Assembly (NCBI GenBank): GCA_945952225.1
Contig: CAMFHP010000009.1
Location: 1-64,000 of the forward strand
DNA: 64,000 nucleotides
Direction of reading: 5' to 3'
Source of the DNA: an uncultured Myxococcaceae bacterium
GTDB taxonomy: Bacteria; Myxococcota_A; Polyangia; Polyangiales; Ga0077539
Shown here piece after piece: positions 16,762-26,897 of this stretch. The notes under the pieces were generated by a model. The model searched no databases and was not told the origin of the DNA. It saw nothing but the letters and a program-made list of their open reading frames with translations. Each line of letters starts with the position of its first letter. Within the stretch, counting starts at the first letter, position 1. A program made the translations under genes and the position numbers.

Positions 16762-17406
16762 TCAGCGCGGGATCTTCTTCGAATCCTCGACGAACTTCGC
16801 GAGGCCCGCGTCGGTGAGCGGGTGCTTCACGAGCTGCTCGATCACCTTGAAGGGGATCGTGCACACGTCGGCGCCGAGCAGCGCGCTCTGGAGCACGTGC
16901 ACGGGGTGGCGCACCGAGGCCACGAGCACCTGCGTGTCGAAGTCATAGTTCCGGTACACGGCCACGATCTTCGCGATGAGGTCCATGCCCTCTTCGGAGA
17001 CGTCATCGAGGCGCCCCACGAAGGGCGAGATGTACGTGGCGCCGGCCTTCGCCGCGAGGAGCGCCTGGTTCGCCGAGAAGCACAGGGTCACGTTCGTCGC
17101 GATGCCCTTGTTCGCGCACTGACGCGTCACCTTGAGCCCGTCGAGCGTGAGCGGGAGCTTCACCACCACGTTGGCGTGAACCTCGTGCCACGCGAGGGCC
17201 TCGCGGAGCATTCCGTCGTAGTCCGTGGCGAGCACCTCGGCGGAGATGGGGCCGTCGACGAGCTCGCAGATCTCGCGCACGACGTCGAGGTACTTGCGTC
17301 CCGTCTTCGCGACGAGCGACGGGTTCGTCGTCACGCCGTCGATGAGGCCCAGCGCGGTGGCCTCGCGGATCTCGTTCACGTCGGCGGTATCGATGAAGAA
17401 CTTCAT
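16762..17406 (-). CDS. fsa: Transaldolase / fructose-6-phosphate aldolase family
   Basis: A 214-residue TIM-barrel enzyme of the short TalC/Fsa class, acting in the non-oxidative pentose phosphate pathway or on fructose 6-phosphate. Family signatures are [29 protein letters not shown] and VVVKLPLT, the last holding the Schiff-base lysine. [19 protein letters not shown] and [12 protein letters not shown] follow. The start at 17406 gives the canonical N-terminus; the longer open frame upstream overlaps the divergent gene's promoter and is rejected. Transaldolase and aldolase activities cannot be separated from the sequence by eye. Confidence 0.93.
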   Translation of the reverse strand: MKFFIDTADVNEIREATALGLIDGVTTNPSLVAKTGRKYLDVVREICELVDGPISAEVLATDYDGMLREALAWHEVHANVVVKLPLTLDGLKVTRQCANKGIATNVTLCFSANQALLAAKAGATYISPFVGRLDDVSEEGMDLIAKIVAVYRNYDFDTQVLVASVRHPVHVLQSALLGADVCTIPFKVIEQLVKHPLTDAGLAKFVEDSKKIPR

Positions 17407-17492
17407 GGGCGGATGCTCCGGGGCGGTGTGCCTTGGCCCCACGGGCGGGGCTTTGCGGGCGCGGACCATATCCCAGCGCCCCACCGCGCGAC

Positions 17493-17498
17493 TACACT
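17493..17498 (+). promoter_or_regulatory. -10-like TACACT abutting a GTG start
   Basis: TACACT, then CGCGCGCC, then GTG at 17507. The spacing (8 nt) and CG-rich spacer match those before the genes at 7262, 39357 and 43167. A leaderless transcript is inferred. Confidence 0.5.
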
Positions 17499-17506
17499 CG
17501 CGCGCC

Positions 17507-18634
17507 GTGAAGCCCTCCCGCCGCGTCGCCGTCGCGTCTCTCGTCGCCGTCTCGATGTTCACCGAGGCCTGCCTCACATCGCACTACCGGCTTTCGTCCG
17601 ACGAGCTCGCGCGCCTCGCCCGCACGGCCCCCGACCAGCGCTGGCAGGCCGTGCGCGCCACGCAGTCGATGCTCGGCAGCGACGTTCCGCCCGACGCCGC
17701 GCAGCCCGCGACGGGCGTGGTCTTCGACCCCGTCTTCGTGCCCCAGCTCTACCTCTACAACGGTCGCAGCTATCGCACGCCGACCACATGGCAGCGCGGC
17801 GCCGTGCAGACCGCCGTCGCGACGGGCGCCGCACCCGCGGCTCCACAATCGGGCGCCTCGGGCTCGTCGGGGAGCTCGTCGCGCAGCGGATCGGGCTCGT
17901 CGGGGAGCTCGTCGTCGAGCAGCTCCAGCGGCCCCAACGCGGGTGTGGTCGTGGTGATGGTGGTGGCCGCGGCGGTGATCGTGTTCGTGCTCGCGGGCTC
18001 CGAGGGCGCGCGCTACGACGGCTGGCTGGGGCTTCCGCCCGATGAGCCCCTCTACCTCGACGGCGCCGACGGATCGGTCACGGCCGTTCCCCTCGCGGCG
18101 TTGACCCCCGAGCTCGCCGCGCGCGCCACCGGGGCCACGGTGTACGAGGGCGACACGCAGCGGTACCTCCAGCTCGGTCGCGCGCCCCTCGACCGCGCGG
18201 GCTTCTCGATCCAGAGCGGCGCGGCCTTCGCGCTCGTGCCGCAGCACCTCGGGAGCGGCGCTTCGAGCAGCGCAGCCTTCGGCGGAAGGGCCTTTCTGGG
18301 AGGCTTTCCCGTGCACCAGGTGGGCGTCGGCGCGACGGCCGACGTGGTGGCGTCGACGAACGGCGCGGTGGTCGCGAACGTGGGCGCCGAGGTGCAGGTG
18401 ATGCCCGTCACGCCGGTGGGTGTGTACGCAGGCGTCGGGTGGACGGGCTTCACCGCCGGCGACGGCTCCGCGGGATCAGGGGGTTGGTATCTGCGCGGCG
18501 GCGTGCAGGGAGAGCTTCCCTTCACGACGCGGCTCACGGGCTCGCTGCGCGCGGGCGTGATGCGCGCAGACTACGGCGAGCGCATCGACGCCGTGGTGAT
18601 GCCCGAAGTGTCGGTGGGTCTGTCGGTGTACTGA
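17507..18634 (+). CDS. Exported outer-membrane-type protein
   Basis: Unrecognised 375-residue protein. The N-terminus is signal-like ([18 protein letters not shown]); the Cys could be lipidated, but FTEAC is a poor lipobox. A Ser/Gly-only linker at about residues 125-147 leads to a hydrophobic helix ([18 protein letters not shown], about 148-165). The last 100 residues alternate polar and hydrophobic residues and end in aromatic Y, like a small beta-barrel ([33 protein letters not shown]). The GTG start is chosen because in-frame codons further upstream overlap the divergent transaldolase gene. Its function is unknown; an envelope role is likely. Confidence 0.75.
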   Translation: MKPSRRVAVASLVAVSMFTEACLTSHYRLSSDELARLARTAPDQRWQAVRATQSMLGSDVPPDAAQPATGVVFDPVFVPQLYLYNGRSYRTPTTWQRGAVQTAVATGAAPAAPQSGASGSSGSSSRSGSGSSGSSSSSSSSGPNAGVVVVMVVAAAVIVFVLAGSEGARYDGWLGLPPDEPLYLDGADGSVTAVPLAALTPELAARATGATVYEGDTQRYLQLGRAPLDRAGFSIQSGAAFALVPQHLGSGASSSAAFGGRAFLGGFPVHQVGVGATADVVASTNGAVVANVGAEVQVMPVTPVGVYAGVGWTGFTAGDGSAGSGGWYLRGGVQGELPFTTRLTGSLRAGVMRADYGERIDAVVMPEVSVGLSVY

Positions 18635-18655
18635 CCGCGAGGCGGATCGCGCGGA

Positions 18656-20254
<1,599 letters not shown>

Positions 20255-20332
20255 GGGAGGGGTGAGCGCGCATACCGCACCGCACCGCGCAGGGTCAACC
20301 GAGGGAGCGCGCGGAGGGAACCGTCGGAGACG

Positions 20333-20437
20333 TCAGGTCCAGAGGGCGAGGACGCCGACCATGGCGAGGAAGAGTCCCACGGTCGCGAGTCCATCGAGCA
20401 TGAGGCGCAGCGCAGGGTGTTTCAGTCGTCGAATCAT
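20333..20437 (-). CDS. Possible 34-residue membrane microprotein
   Basis: A short frame that standard gene length cut-offs would miss. It encodes 34 residues: a basic head (MIRRLKHPALRL) followed by a single hydrophobic helix (GLATVGLFLAMVGVLALW) and a stop. The third codon positions are mostly G or C, like real genes here. GAGG stands about six bases before the ATG at 20437. It lies between prfC and the CinA-C gene, with its own gap on both sides. The topology would be a single-pass inner-membrane peptide with its basic end inside. No family is recognised. Confidence 0.5.
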   Translation of the reverse strand: MIRRLKHPALRLMLDGLATVGLFLAMVGVLALWT

Positions 20438-20627
20438 CGGGAGCCTCACATCACCAATCGTGGCCTGACCGGTAGAGATGCAGGGTCAGCCGGGCGCATT
20501 CATGGATCAAACGGCCGGGATGCGAAAGATGGATTCGCAACGATCTCTTGAGGATTCATCGCCGCAGGCCAGAACGCGAACGCTGCGACCGTTGCGTCGC
20601 GTGCGGGTCTTCCCGGATGCTCATGCC

Positions 20628-21134
20628 ATGTTCGAAGAGGCCATCGAAATGCAGGCGCGTGCGGTGCTCGATCTGTGTCGCGCGAAGGGGCTCCACCTCG
20701 CGACCGCGGAGTCGCTCACGGGCGGTCTCATCGCGGGCGCGTTGACGGCCATCGCGGGGTCGAGCGACGTGGTCGACCGCGCGTTCGTGACCTACTCGTA
20801 CGAAGCGAAATCGCAGCTCCTGGGCGTGCCGTACGCGCTGGTCGCGGCGTGTGGCGCGGTGAGCGAAGAGGTGGCGCGGCGCATGGCCGAAGGCGCCCTC
20901 GCCCACGCCCGCGATCGGGTGCAGCTCACGGTGGCGGTGACCGGCGTGGCGGGTCCGGGTGCGAGCGGTCCCCATGGGGTGAACCCGGCGGGTCTCGTGC
21001 ACCTCGCGTCGGCGCGCGAGGGCTTCACCACGCTCCATCGGGAGTGTCGCTTCGGGGACGTGGGTCGCGGTGCGGTGCGTCTGGCGACGGTGCGCGAGGC
21101 CCTCGCGCTGCTGCTCGAACAGGCCGCGCGCTGA
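20628..21134 (+). CDS. pncC: CinA C-terminal-type nicotinamide-nucleotide amidase
   Basis: A 168-residue stand-alone CinA C-terminal domain. The family deamidates nicotinamide mononucleotide to nicotinate mononucleotide in NAD salvage. Signatures are LATAESLTGGLIAGALT (about 25-41), AFVTYSYEAKSQLLGV, AVSEEVARRMAEGA and VAVTGVAGPGA. There is no N-terminal MoaB-like domain, so it is PncC-like rather than full CinA. The start at 20628 matches the domain's usual beginning; in-frame ATGs at 20478 and 20514 would add an unconserved-looking Arg-rich leader. It is convergent with the PilT pair. Confidence 0.9.
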   Translation: MFEEAIEMQARAVLDLCRAKGLHLATAESLTGGLIAGALTAIAGSSDVVDRAFVTYSYEAKSQLLGVPYALVAACGAVSEEVARRMAEGALAHARDRVQLTVAVTGVAGPGASGPHGVNPAGLVHLASAREGFTTLHRECRFGDVGRGAVRLATVREALALLLEQAAR

Positions 21135-21140
21135 GAACGT

Positions 21141-22775
21141 TCAGCGCTGCTCGGCGCCGGGCGGGAGCGGGATGTTGTACTGCTGCATCATCGTGCGCAT
21201 CTCGCCCTTCTGCACCGCGCGGAACCACGCCTCGCGCGTGTCGATGCGGCCCGTCTTCACGAGGTCGCAGAGCGCGTCGTTGAGGGTCTGCATGCCGTAC
21301 TGACGGCCGGTCTGCATCACGCCGTAGAGCTGAAAGGTCTTGCCCTCGCGGATGAGGTTCGACACCGCGGGCGTGACCACCAGCACCTCCTGCGCGGCGA
21401 CGCGGCCGCCGCCGATCTTCTTGCAGAGCGTCTGCGCGATGACCCCGCGCAGCGAGTCGGCGAGCATCATGCGGATCTGCTCCTGACGCTCGGCGGGAAA
21501 CTGATCGATGATGCGGTCGACGGTGCTCGGCGCCGTGCGCGTGTGGAGCGTGCCGAACACCAGGTGGCCCGTCTCCGCGGTCTCGATCGCCATGGCCACG
21601 GTCTCGAGGTCGCGCATCTCTCCCACGAGCACCACGTCGGGGTCTTCGCGGAGCGCCGCGCGGAGGGCGTCTTTGAAGCTGTCGGTGTGCACCCGCACCT
21701 CACGCTGGTTCACGAGGCACTTCTTGTTGCGATGCACGAACTCGATGGGGTCTTCGACCGTGATGATGTGATCGCGGCGGCTGTTGTTGACCCGGTCGAT
21801 CATCGCCGCGAGCGTGGTGCTCTTGCCCGACCCCGTGGGGCCCGTCACGAGCACGAGGCCCTTGGGCAGGTCGCAGAGGTCGAGCATCGCCTTCGAGAGC
21901 CCGAGGGTCTCGGCGGAGATGATCTCCGACGGGATGCGACGGAGCACGCCGCCCGGTCCCCGTCGGTCGACGAAGGCGTTGACGCGAAAGCGCGCGACGC
22001 CCGCGATCTCGTAGGCGAAGTCGGTGTCGTTCGTGTCGGCGTACTGCTGGCGACAGTGCGACGGCATGATCGAGAAGAGCATCGCGCGCATGGCCTCGGC
22101 GGTGAGCACCGGGAGCTCGGGCGCCAGGGGCTTCACCTCACCGTGAAGGCGCATCATCGGCACACGCGCCGTCGAGAGGTGCAGGTCGCTCGCGCCCTTC
22201 GCGTTCATGAAGCGCAGGAGCTTGTCGATGGCCGTGGTGTCGCCGCGGGCTTCGGGCGCGCTCACGACGGGCGCGCTCACGACGGGCGCAGGCGCGGGCG
22301 CGACCGCCGCGGGCACGCTCGCGCGAGCCACGGGCTCGTCGGGCGGAATGGTCGGCGCGTACGCGGGAGACTGCGAGGGATGGGGCACCGACGAGGCGCG
22401 TCCCGTGAAGTCGGTGCTGCGCTCGCCGGGCACCGACGAGGCGCGCACGGGCGGGAGGTCCGAAGGGCGCGGAGGCTCCCAGGGCGTGAGGGTGACGCGC
22501 CAGAGGCCCGGCGTGGGCACCACCTCGATGAACACCGTGGGCGCTTCAACAGGGAACGCGAAGCGCGTGGGGCGCGACGCGCGGATGTCGTTGAGGTTCG
22601 GCGCGGGCGCGGCCTCCTGCACGGCCGCCACGAGGAGCGCGTGCTCGACGGTCTGCGTGGAGGACTTCTCCTGTCCCGAGGAGAGCCGCGCGATCACCGG
22701 GCCGTTGGAGGTCACCACGAGCGAGCGCGCGTCGATGCGCAGCATGTGCTGGATGTATCGGTCGATCTGCGCCAT
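21141..22775 (-). CDS. PilT-family ATPase with extra N-domain (paralogue 1)
   Basis: A 544-residue type IV pilus retraction-type ATPase. Residues 1-110 form an added domain. A Pro/Ala/Ser linker follows, then a PilT N-domain (IDKLLRFMNAKGASDLHLS, MMRLHGEVKPL) and the ATPase core: Walker A GPTGSGKSTTLAA (about 312-324), the Asp box (RAALREDPDVVLVGEMRD), and the His box (TGHLVFGTLHT, GVIAQTLCKKIGGGR). All ATPase motifs are intact. It follows paralogue 2 with a 3-bp gap, so the two are co-transcribed. PilT is normally about 345-370 residues; the excess is the N-terminal addition. A role in gliding or twitching pili is likely. Confidence 0.92.
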   Translation of the reverse strand: MAQIDRYIQHMLRIDARSLVVTSNGPVIARLSSGQEKSSTQTVEHALLVAAVQEAAPAPNLNDIRASRPTRFAFPVEAPTVFIEVVPTPGLWRVTLTPWEPPRPSDLPPVRASSVPGERSTDFTGRASSVPHPSQSPAYAPTIPPDEPVARASVPAAVAPAPAPVVSAPVVSAPEARGDTTAIDKLLRFMNAKGASDLHLSTARVPMMRLHGEVKPLAPELPVLTAEAMRAMLFSIMPSHCRQQYADTNDTDFAYEIAGVARFRVNAFVDRRGPGGVLRRIPSEIISAETLGLSKAMLDLCDLPKGLVLVTGPTGSGKSTTLAAMIDRVNNSRRDHIITVEDPIEFVHRNKKCLVNQREVRVHTDSFKDALRAALREDPDVVLVGEMRDLETVAMAIETAETGHLVFGTLHTRTAPSTVDRIIDQFPAERQEQIRMMLADSLRGVIAQTLCKKIGGGRVAAQEVLVVTPAVSNLIREGKTFQLYGVMQTGRQYGMQTLNDALCDLVKTGRIDTREAWFRAVQKGEMRTMMQQYNIPLPPGAEQR

Positions 22776-22778
22776 CGG

Positions 22779-24356
22779 TCAGACCTCGGGCAGGGCGATG
22801 CCCGCGCCCGCGAGCAGGTTGCGGATCTCGGTCTTGTTGACGGCCTTCATGTACGCCTCGCGGGGCTCGACGAGGTTGCGCAGCACGAGGCTCAGCAGCG
22901 ACTCGCCGAGGGTGATCATTCCCTCGCGTCCGCTGGTCTGCATGGTGCCCCAGAGCTGAAAGGTCTTGCCCTCGCGGATGAGGTTCGCCACCGCGGGCGT
23001 GCCGATGAGCACCTCGTAGGCCGCCACACGTCCGCCGCCGATCTTCTTGCAGAGCGTCTGCGCGATGACCCCGCGCAGGGACTCCGAGAGCATCGTGCGG
23101 ATCTGCGACTGACGGTCCGACGGAAACTGATCGATGATGCGGTCGACGGTGCTCGGCGCGGTGTTCGTGTGGAGCGTGCCGAACACCAGGTGCCCCGTCT
23201 CCGCGGTCTCGATGGCGATCTCGATGGTCTCGAGGTCGCGCATCTCTCCCACGAGCACCACGTCGGGGTCTTCGCGCAGCGCCGCGCGGAGGGCCGGACG
23301 AAAGCCCTTCGTGTGCACGTGCACCTCGCGCTGGTTGATGAGGCAGCGCTTGTCGCTGTGCACGAACTCGATGGGGTCTTCGATCGTGATGATGTGGTCG
23401 TCGCGGGTGGAGTTCACGCGGTCGACCATCGCCGCGAGCGTCGTGCTCTTGCCCGATCCCGTGGGGCCCGTGACGAGCACGAGGCCCTTCGAGAGGTTGC
23501 AGAGTTCCATCACCTCGGGGGAGAGCCCGAGCTTCTCCGCGGCGATGATCTCGTAGGGGATGCGACGCATCACGGACCCGACGCCGTTGCGGTCGACGAA
23601 GAGGTTCACGCGAAAGCGCGAGAGCCCCACGATCTCGTAGGCGAAGTCGGAGTCGTTGCGGCGCGCGAACTCGTCGCGGTTCCGCTGCGGCGCGATGGGC
23701 AGAAGCATGGCCCGCAGCGCCGCGTCGGTGAGCACCGGCAGCGACGGATCGAGGGGCTGGATCTCTCCGTGGAGCCGCATCATCGGCGGCGCACCGGTCG
23801 AGAGGTGCAGGTCGCTCGCGCCCTTCGCGGCCATGGCCCGCAGGAGCTTGTCGATGGGCGCCATCTCCCCACCGCCCGACACGCTCACGGCCTGCGCGGG
23901 CTGCGCGGGTTGCGCGGGTTGCGCGGGCTGTGCGGACTGCGCGGGCACGGCCGACACGCGCGCGCCCACGTCGTCACGGCCCACGGAGAGCGGCGCCGCG
24001 ACGCGCGCGTTGCCCGACGACGAGAGCCCGCGGCCGATGCGCACGCCCGACATCTGCGCGCCGGGGGCGAGCGCGAGGCGCCATGCGGTCGCCGACGTGG
24101 GCACCACCTCGACGGTCACGGGCCCCTGCGGGCTGTCGTAGACGAAGCGTGTGGCGTTGCCCGCGCGGAGTTCCGCGGCGCTGCGGGCCGGGGCCACCTC
24201 GTTCACCATCGTGAGCACGGTGGCGTGGTCGAGGGACTGGTTCGACGTGCGCTCTGCGCCGGCCACGCGCACCGCCACGGGGGCGTTGGACACGGCCACC
24301 AGGCTCTCGGCCTGGAAGCGCATGAGGTGTCCCACGAGCTTGTCGATCTGCTTCAT
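22779..24356 (-). CDS. PilT-family ATPase with extra N-domain (paralogue 2)
   Basis: A 525-residue paralogue and first gene of the PilT pair. Layout is the same: N-terminal added domain (MKQIDKLVGHLMRFQAESL..., about 1-110), a linker with five PAQ-type repeats, a PilT N-domain (IDKLLRAMAAKGASDLHLS) and the ATPase core (Walker A GPTGSGKSTTLAAMVDRVN at about 297-315, VLVGEMRDLETIE, TGHLVFGTLHTNTAPST). The start at 24356 is chosen because both paralogues then begin with the same M-x-QID pattern. Nucleotide identity across the cores is visibly high, indicating tandem duplication. Pilus assembly genes are not adjacent. Confidence 0.92.
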   Translation of the reverse strand: MKQIDKLVGHLMRFQAESLVAVSNAPVAVRVAGAERTSNQSLDHATVLTMVNEVAPARSAAELRAGNATRFVYDSPQGPVTVEVVPTSATAWRLALAPGAQMSGVRIGRGLSSSGNARVAAPLSVGRDDVGARVSAVPAQSAQPAQPAQPAQPAQAVSVSGGGEMAPIDKLLRAMAAKGASDLHLSTGAPPMMRLHGEIQPLDPSLPVLTDAALRAMLLPIAPQRNRDEFARRNDSDFAYEIVGLSRFRVNLFVDRNGVGSVMRRIPYEIIAAEKLGLSPEVMELCNLSKGLVLVTGPTGSGKSTTLAAMVDRVNSTRDDHIITIEDPIEFVHSDKRCLINQREVHVHTKGFRPALRAALREDPDVVLVGEMRDLETIEIAIETAETGHLVFGTLHTNTAPSTVDRIIDQFPSDRQSQIRTMLSESLRGVIAQTLCKKIGGGRVAAYEVLIGTPAVANLIREGKTFQLWGTMQTSGREGMITLGESLLSLVLRNLVEPREAYMKAVNKTEIRNLLAGAGIALPEV

Positions 24357-24537
24357 GCCGCCTCTGATTCGCGTGCGCGCCCCGCACGGGCCCATCCGAT
24401 GGGAGCTCCCGGTATACCGAAACTCCGGGGCGCCTCGCGAGAACGATCGTCGCTGCGCAGAGGCGTGCGCTGCGCCGGGTGTGCAGCCGTTGGCAGCGGT
24501 TGAACCGCCGCGCGATTCGGGGTACTCGCCCCGTCCC

Positions 24538-26025
24538 ATGACCGCGACCCTGCATGCCACGGAACTCAACGGCCACACGCGCTCTGCCCGCGTCGTCCCC
24601 CCGGTGCGCGACGACGCCGCGTGGCGCGAGACCTTCGACCGCGCGGCCCGTGAGAACCCGCGCTTCTCGGGCGGTGTGCGCCACCTGCGCGCCGACGTGG
24701 CCTCGACGCTCCGTCGGGTGATCCCCTACGACGCGCGGGTGCTGGAGGTCGGCTGCGGCCGCGGTGACACCCTCGCGCAGCTCTCGAACCCCGTGCGCCA
24801 CGGCCTCGATGTGTCGCCGGTCGCGGTGGAGCGCGCGCGCGCCGACCATCCCTCGCTCACGATCACCGAGGGCGACGCGCTGACCTTCCGCTCCGACGAG
24901 CGCTACGACGCGATCGTGTGCGACCGCATGGTGCACTCGACCGCGGACATCCAGATGCTTCTGGAGAACCTCGACGCGCACCTCACGCCCACGGGCCGCA
25001 TCTACCTCACCTGTTACAACTACCTCTGGGAGCCCGCGGTGCGCCTCTCGGAGACGCTGGGGCTCAAGCACCCGACGCCCGAGAACAACTGGCTCTCGGA
25101 GTCGGACCTCGCGAACCTCTTCGAACTCGCCGACCTCGAGGTGGTGAAGTTCGAAGACCGCATGCTCATGCCCGCGCCGGTGCCCGTGCTCGCGGGGCTG
25201 GTGAACCGCTTTCTCGCGCCGCTCCCGGTGCTGCGCAACCTCACGGTGTACCGGCTCTATGTGCTGCGCCGCCGCGCGCGTCCGCAGCCGCGCACGACGA
25301 AGGCCCCGAAGGTCAGCGTCGTGGTGCCCGCGCGCAACGAGGAGGGCAACGTGCCGAACATCATCGCGCGCACGCCGGTGATGGGCAGCGAGACCGAGCT
25401 CATCTTCGTGGAGGGCGGCAGCAAAGACGGCACGCGCGCGGCCATCGAGCGCGAGATGGCGGCCTACAAGGGACCGCTCAAGATTTCGTTCTACACCCAG
25501 CAGGGCAAGGGCAAGGGCGACGCGGTGCGCGTGGGCTTCGCGCACGCCACGGGCGACCTGCTGATGATCCTCGACGCGGACCTCACGGTGCCCCCCGAGG
25601 AGCTGCCGAAGTTCTACGACGTGATGGCGCAGGGGAAGACCGACTACGTGCACGGCACGCGGCTCGTGTACCCGATGGAGCGCGAGGCGATGCGCTTCCT
25701 CAACAAGCTCGGGAACATCGGGTTCTCGAAGCTCTTCACCTTCCTGCTGAACCAGCCGCTGAAGGACACGCTCTGCGGCACCAAGGTGGTGTGGGCCCGC
25801 GACTGGGTGCGCATCTCCGACAACCGCCACTACTTCGGCGACTTCGATCCCTTCGGCGACTTCGACATGATCTTCGGCGCCGCGAAGCTCAACCTGAAGA
25901 TCCTCGAAATCCCCATCCGCTACCGCGACCGCACCTACGGCGAGACCAACATCTCGCGCTTCCGCCACGGATGGATGCTGCTCCAGATGTCCGCCGTCGC
26001 CGCGACGAAGCTCAAGTTCGTCTGA
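24538..26025 (+). CDS. Methyltransferase-glycosyltransferase fusion
   Basis: A 495-residue cytoplasmic fusion. Residues 1-240 are a class I SAM-dependent methyltransferase (VLEVGCGRGDTLAQL as the SAM loop, GLDVSPVAVERA, YDAIVCDRMVHS). From about 255 on lies a family 2 glycosyltransferase of the dolichol-phosphate-mannose-synthase type (VSVVVPARNEEGNVPNI, LIFVEGGSKDGT, GDLLMILDADLTVP with the metal-binding DAD, IPIRYRDRTYGETNISRF). No transmembrane helix is obvious. It probably modifies a lipid-linked or surface glycan. Its 3' end overlaps the convergent RmlD-like gene by 14 bp. Confidence 0.88.
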   Translation: MTATLHATELNGHTRSARVVPPVRDDAAWRETFDRAARENPRFSGGVRHLRADVASTLRRVIPYDARVLEVGCGRGDTLAQLSNPVRHGLDVSPVAVERARADHPSLTITEGDALTFRSDERYDAIVCDRMVHSTADIQMLLENLDAHLTPTGRIYLTCYNYLWEPAVRLSETLGLKHPTPENNWLSESDLANLFELADLEVVKFEDRMLMPAPVPVLAGLVNRFLAPLPVLRNLTVYRLYVLRRRARPQPRTTKAPKVSVVVPARNEEGNVPNIIARTPVMGSETELIFVEGGSKDGTRAAIEREMAAYKGPLKISFYTQQGKGKGDAVRVGFAHATGDLLMILDADLTVPPEELPKFYDVMAQGKTDYVHGTRLVYPMEREAMRFLNKLGNIGFSKLFTFLLNQPLKDTLCGTKVVWARDWVRISDNRHYFGDFDPFGDFDMIFGAAKLNLKILEIPIRYRDRTYGETNISRFRHGWMLLQMSAVAATKLKFV

Positions 26026-26866
26026 TCGCCTCGCGCAGCACCGTCTCCGCCCCCCGCACGCGCGCCGCGAGCACCGCCTTCATGCGGTCGACCGCGAGCG
26101 CGCAGTTGCGCGGACGCAGTGTGGTTTGATCGGCGCTCCGCGCACCGGGAAGCGCCGCGGGATCACCGCCGTGCAGCGCCACGAGCAACGCCCCGAACGT
26201 GTGCCGGCTGAGCGTCTCGTCGCCCGCCACATGGAGCACGCCGCGGTACGTGTGCGCGACCAGCTCGCCGAGCGCGACGGCCACCTCGTCGACCCGCGCG
26301 GGACAGCGCAATTCGTCGGTGAAGAGGGCGCCGCGGGCGACGCCGCGCGCGAGGTCAAGGGCGAGCCTCGCCTGCCGGTCGTCGGGCGCGAGGGAGTAGA
26401 GCAGCGAGGTGCGCACGGCCACCGCGTCGGGATGCTCCGCGAGCACGAAGGCCTCGGCGTCGGCCTTCGCGCGACCGTAGTCGGTGATGGGGGAGCGCGG
26501 GTCGTCTTCGGTGTAGGGGCCGACGCGCAGGCCGTCGAAGAGCACGTCGGTGGAGAGGTGCACGAGGCGGGCGCCCGCGCGCTTCGCGGCGAGGGTGACG
26601 TGGCGCGTTCCGTCGAGGGTCACGGGCACGAGCGCGTCGCCGCCCATGCGGTAGGCCGTGTGGATCACCGCGTCGGGTCGCACGGCTGCGAAGAGCGCGT
26701 CGACGGCGGACGGATCGCGCACGTCGAGGCGATGCCACTGCGCGTGCGGTGTGCTCGCAGGCGGTTGCGAGAGGTGCGTCGCGTGGAGCGTCCAGCGACG
26801 GTCGGGGGCGTGGTCGAGGAGCGCGCGGCCGAGGAGTCCCGTGCCGCCGGTGAGAAGCACCTTCAC
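26012..26866 (-). CDS. dTDP-4-dehydrorhamnose reductase-like SDR
   Basis: A 284-residue NAD(P)-dependent short-chain reductase of the RmlD family, for dTDP-L-rhamnose or a related sugar. The nucleotide loop is LLTGGTGLLGRALL, and the catalytic region has HLSTDVLFDG and YGRAKADAE (the YxxxK pair). The start codon is GTG at 26866, with TACCGT eleven bases upstream. No rmlA, rmlB or rmlC lies nearby. With the convergent glycosyltransferase it suggests glycan modification. It lies 31 bp downstream of the S51 peptidase gene, in a same-strand run. Confidence 0.88.
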   Translation of the reverse strand: MKVLLTGGTGLLGRALLDHAPDRRWTLHATHLSQPPASTPHAQWHRLDVRDPSAVDALFAAVRPDAVIHTAYRMGGDALVPVTLDGTRHVTLAAKRAGARLVHLSTDVLFDGLRVGPYTEDDPRSPITDYGRAKADAEAFVLAEHPDAVAVRTSLLYSLAPDDRQARLALDLARGVARGALFTDELRCPARVDEVAVALGELVAHTYRGVLHVAGDETLSRHTFGALLVALHGGDPAALPGARSADQTTLRPRNCALAVDRMKAVLAARVRGAETVLREAIRRT

Positions 26867-26877
26867 GATGGCGCGCG

Positions 26878-26883
26878 ACGGTA
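26878..26883 (-). promoter_or_regulatory. -10-like TACCGT near GTG start
   Basis: On the minus strand TACCGT-CGCGCGCCATC precedes the GTG at 26866 (11-nt spacing). It belongs to the TAnnnT-CGCGCG set seen before several starts in the window. Confidence 0.4.
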
Positions 26884-26897
26884 GCAGCGCGCGGGGC

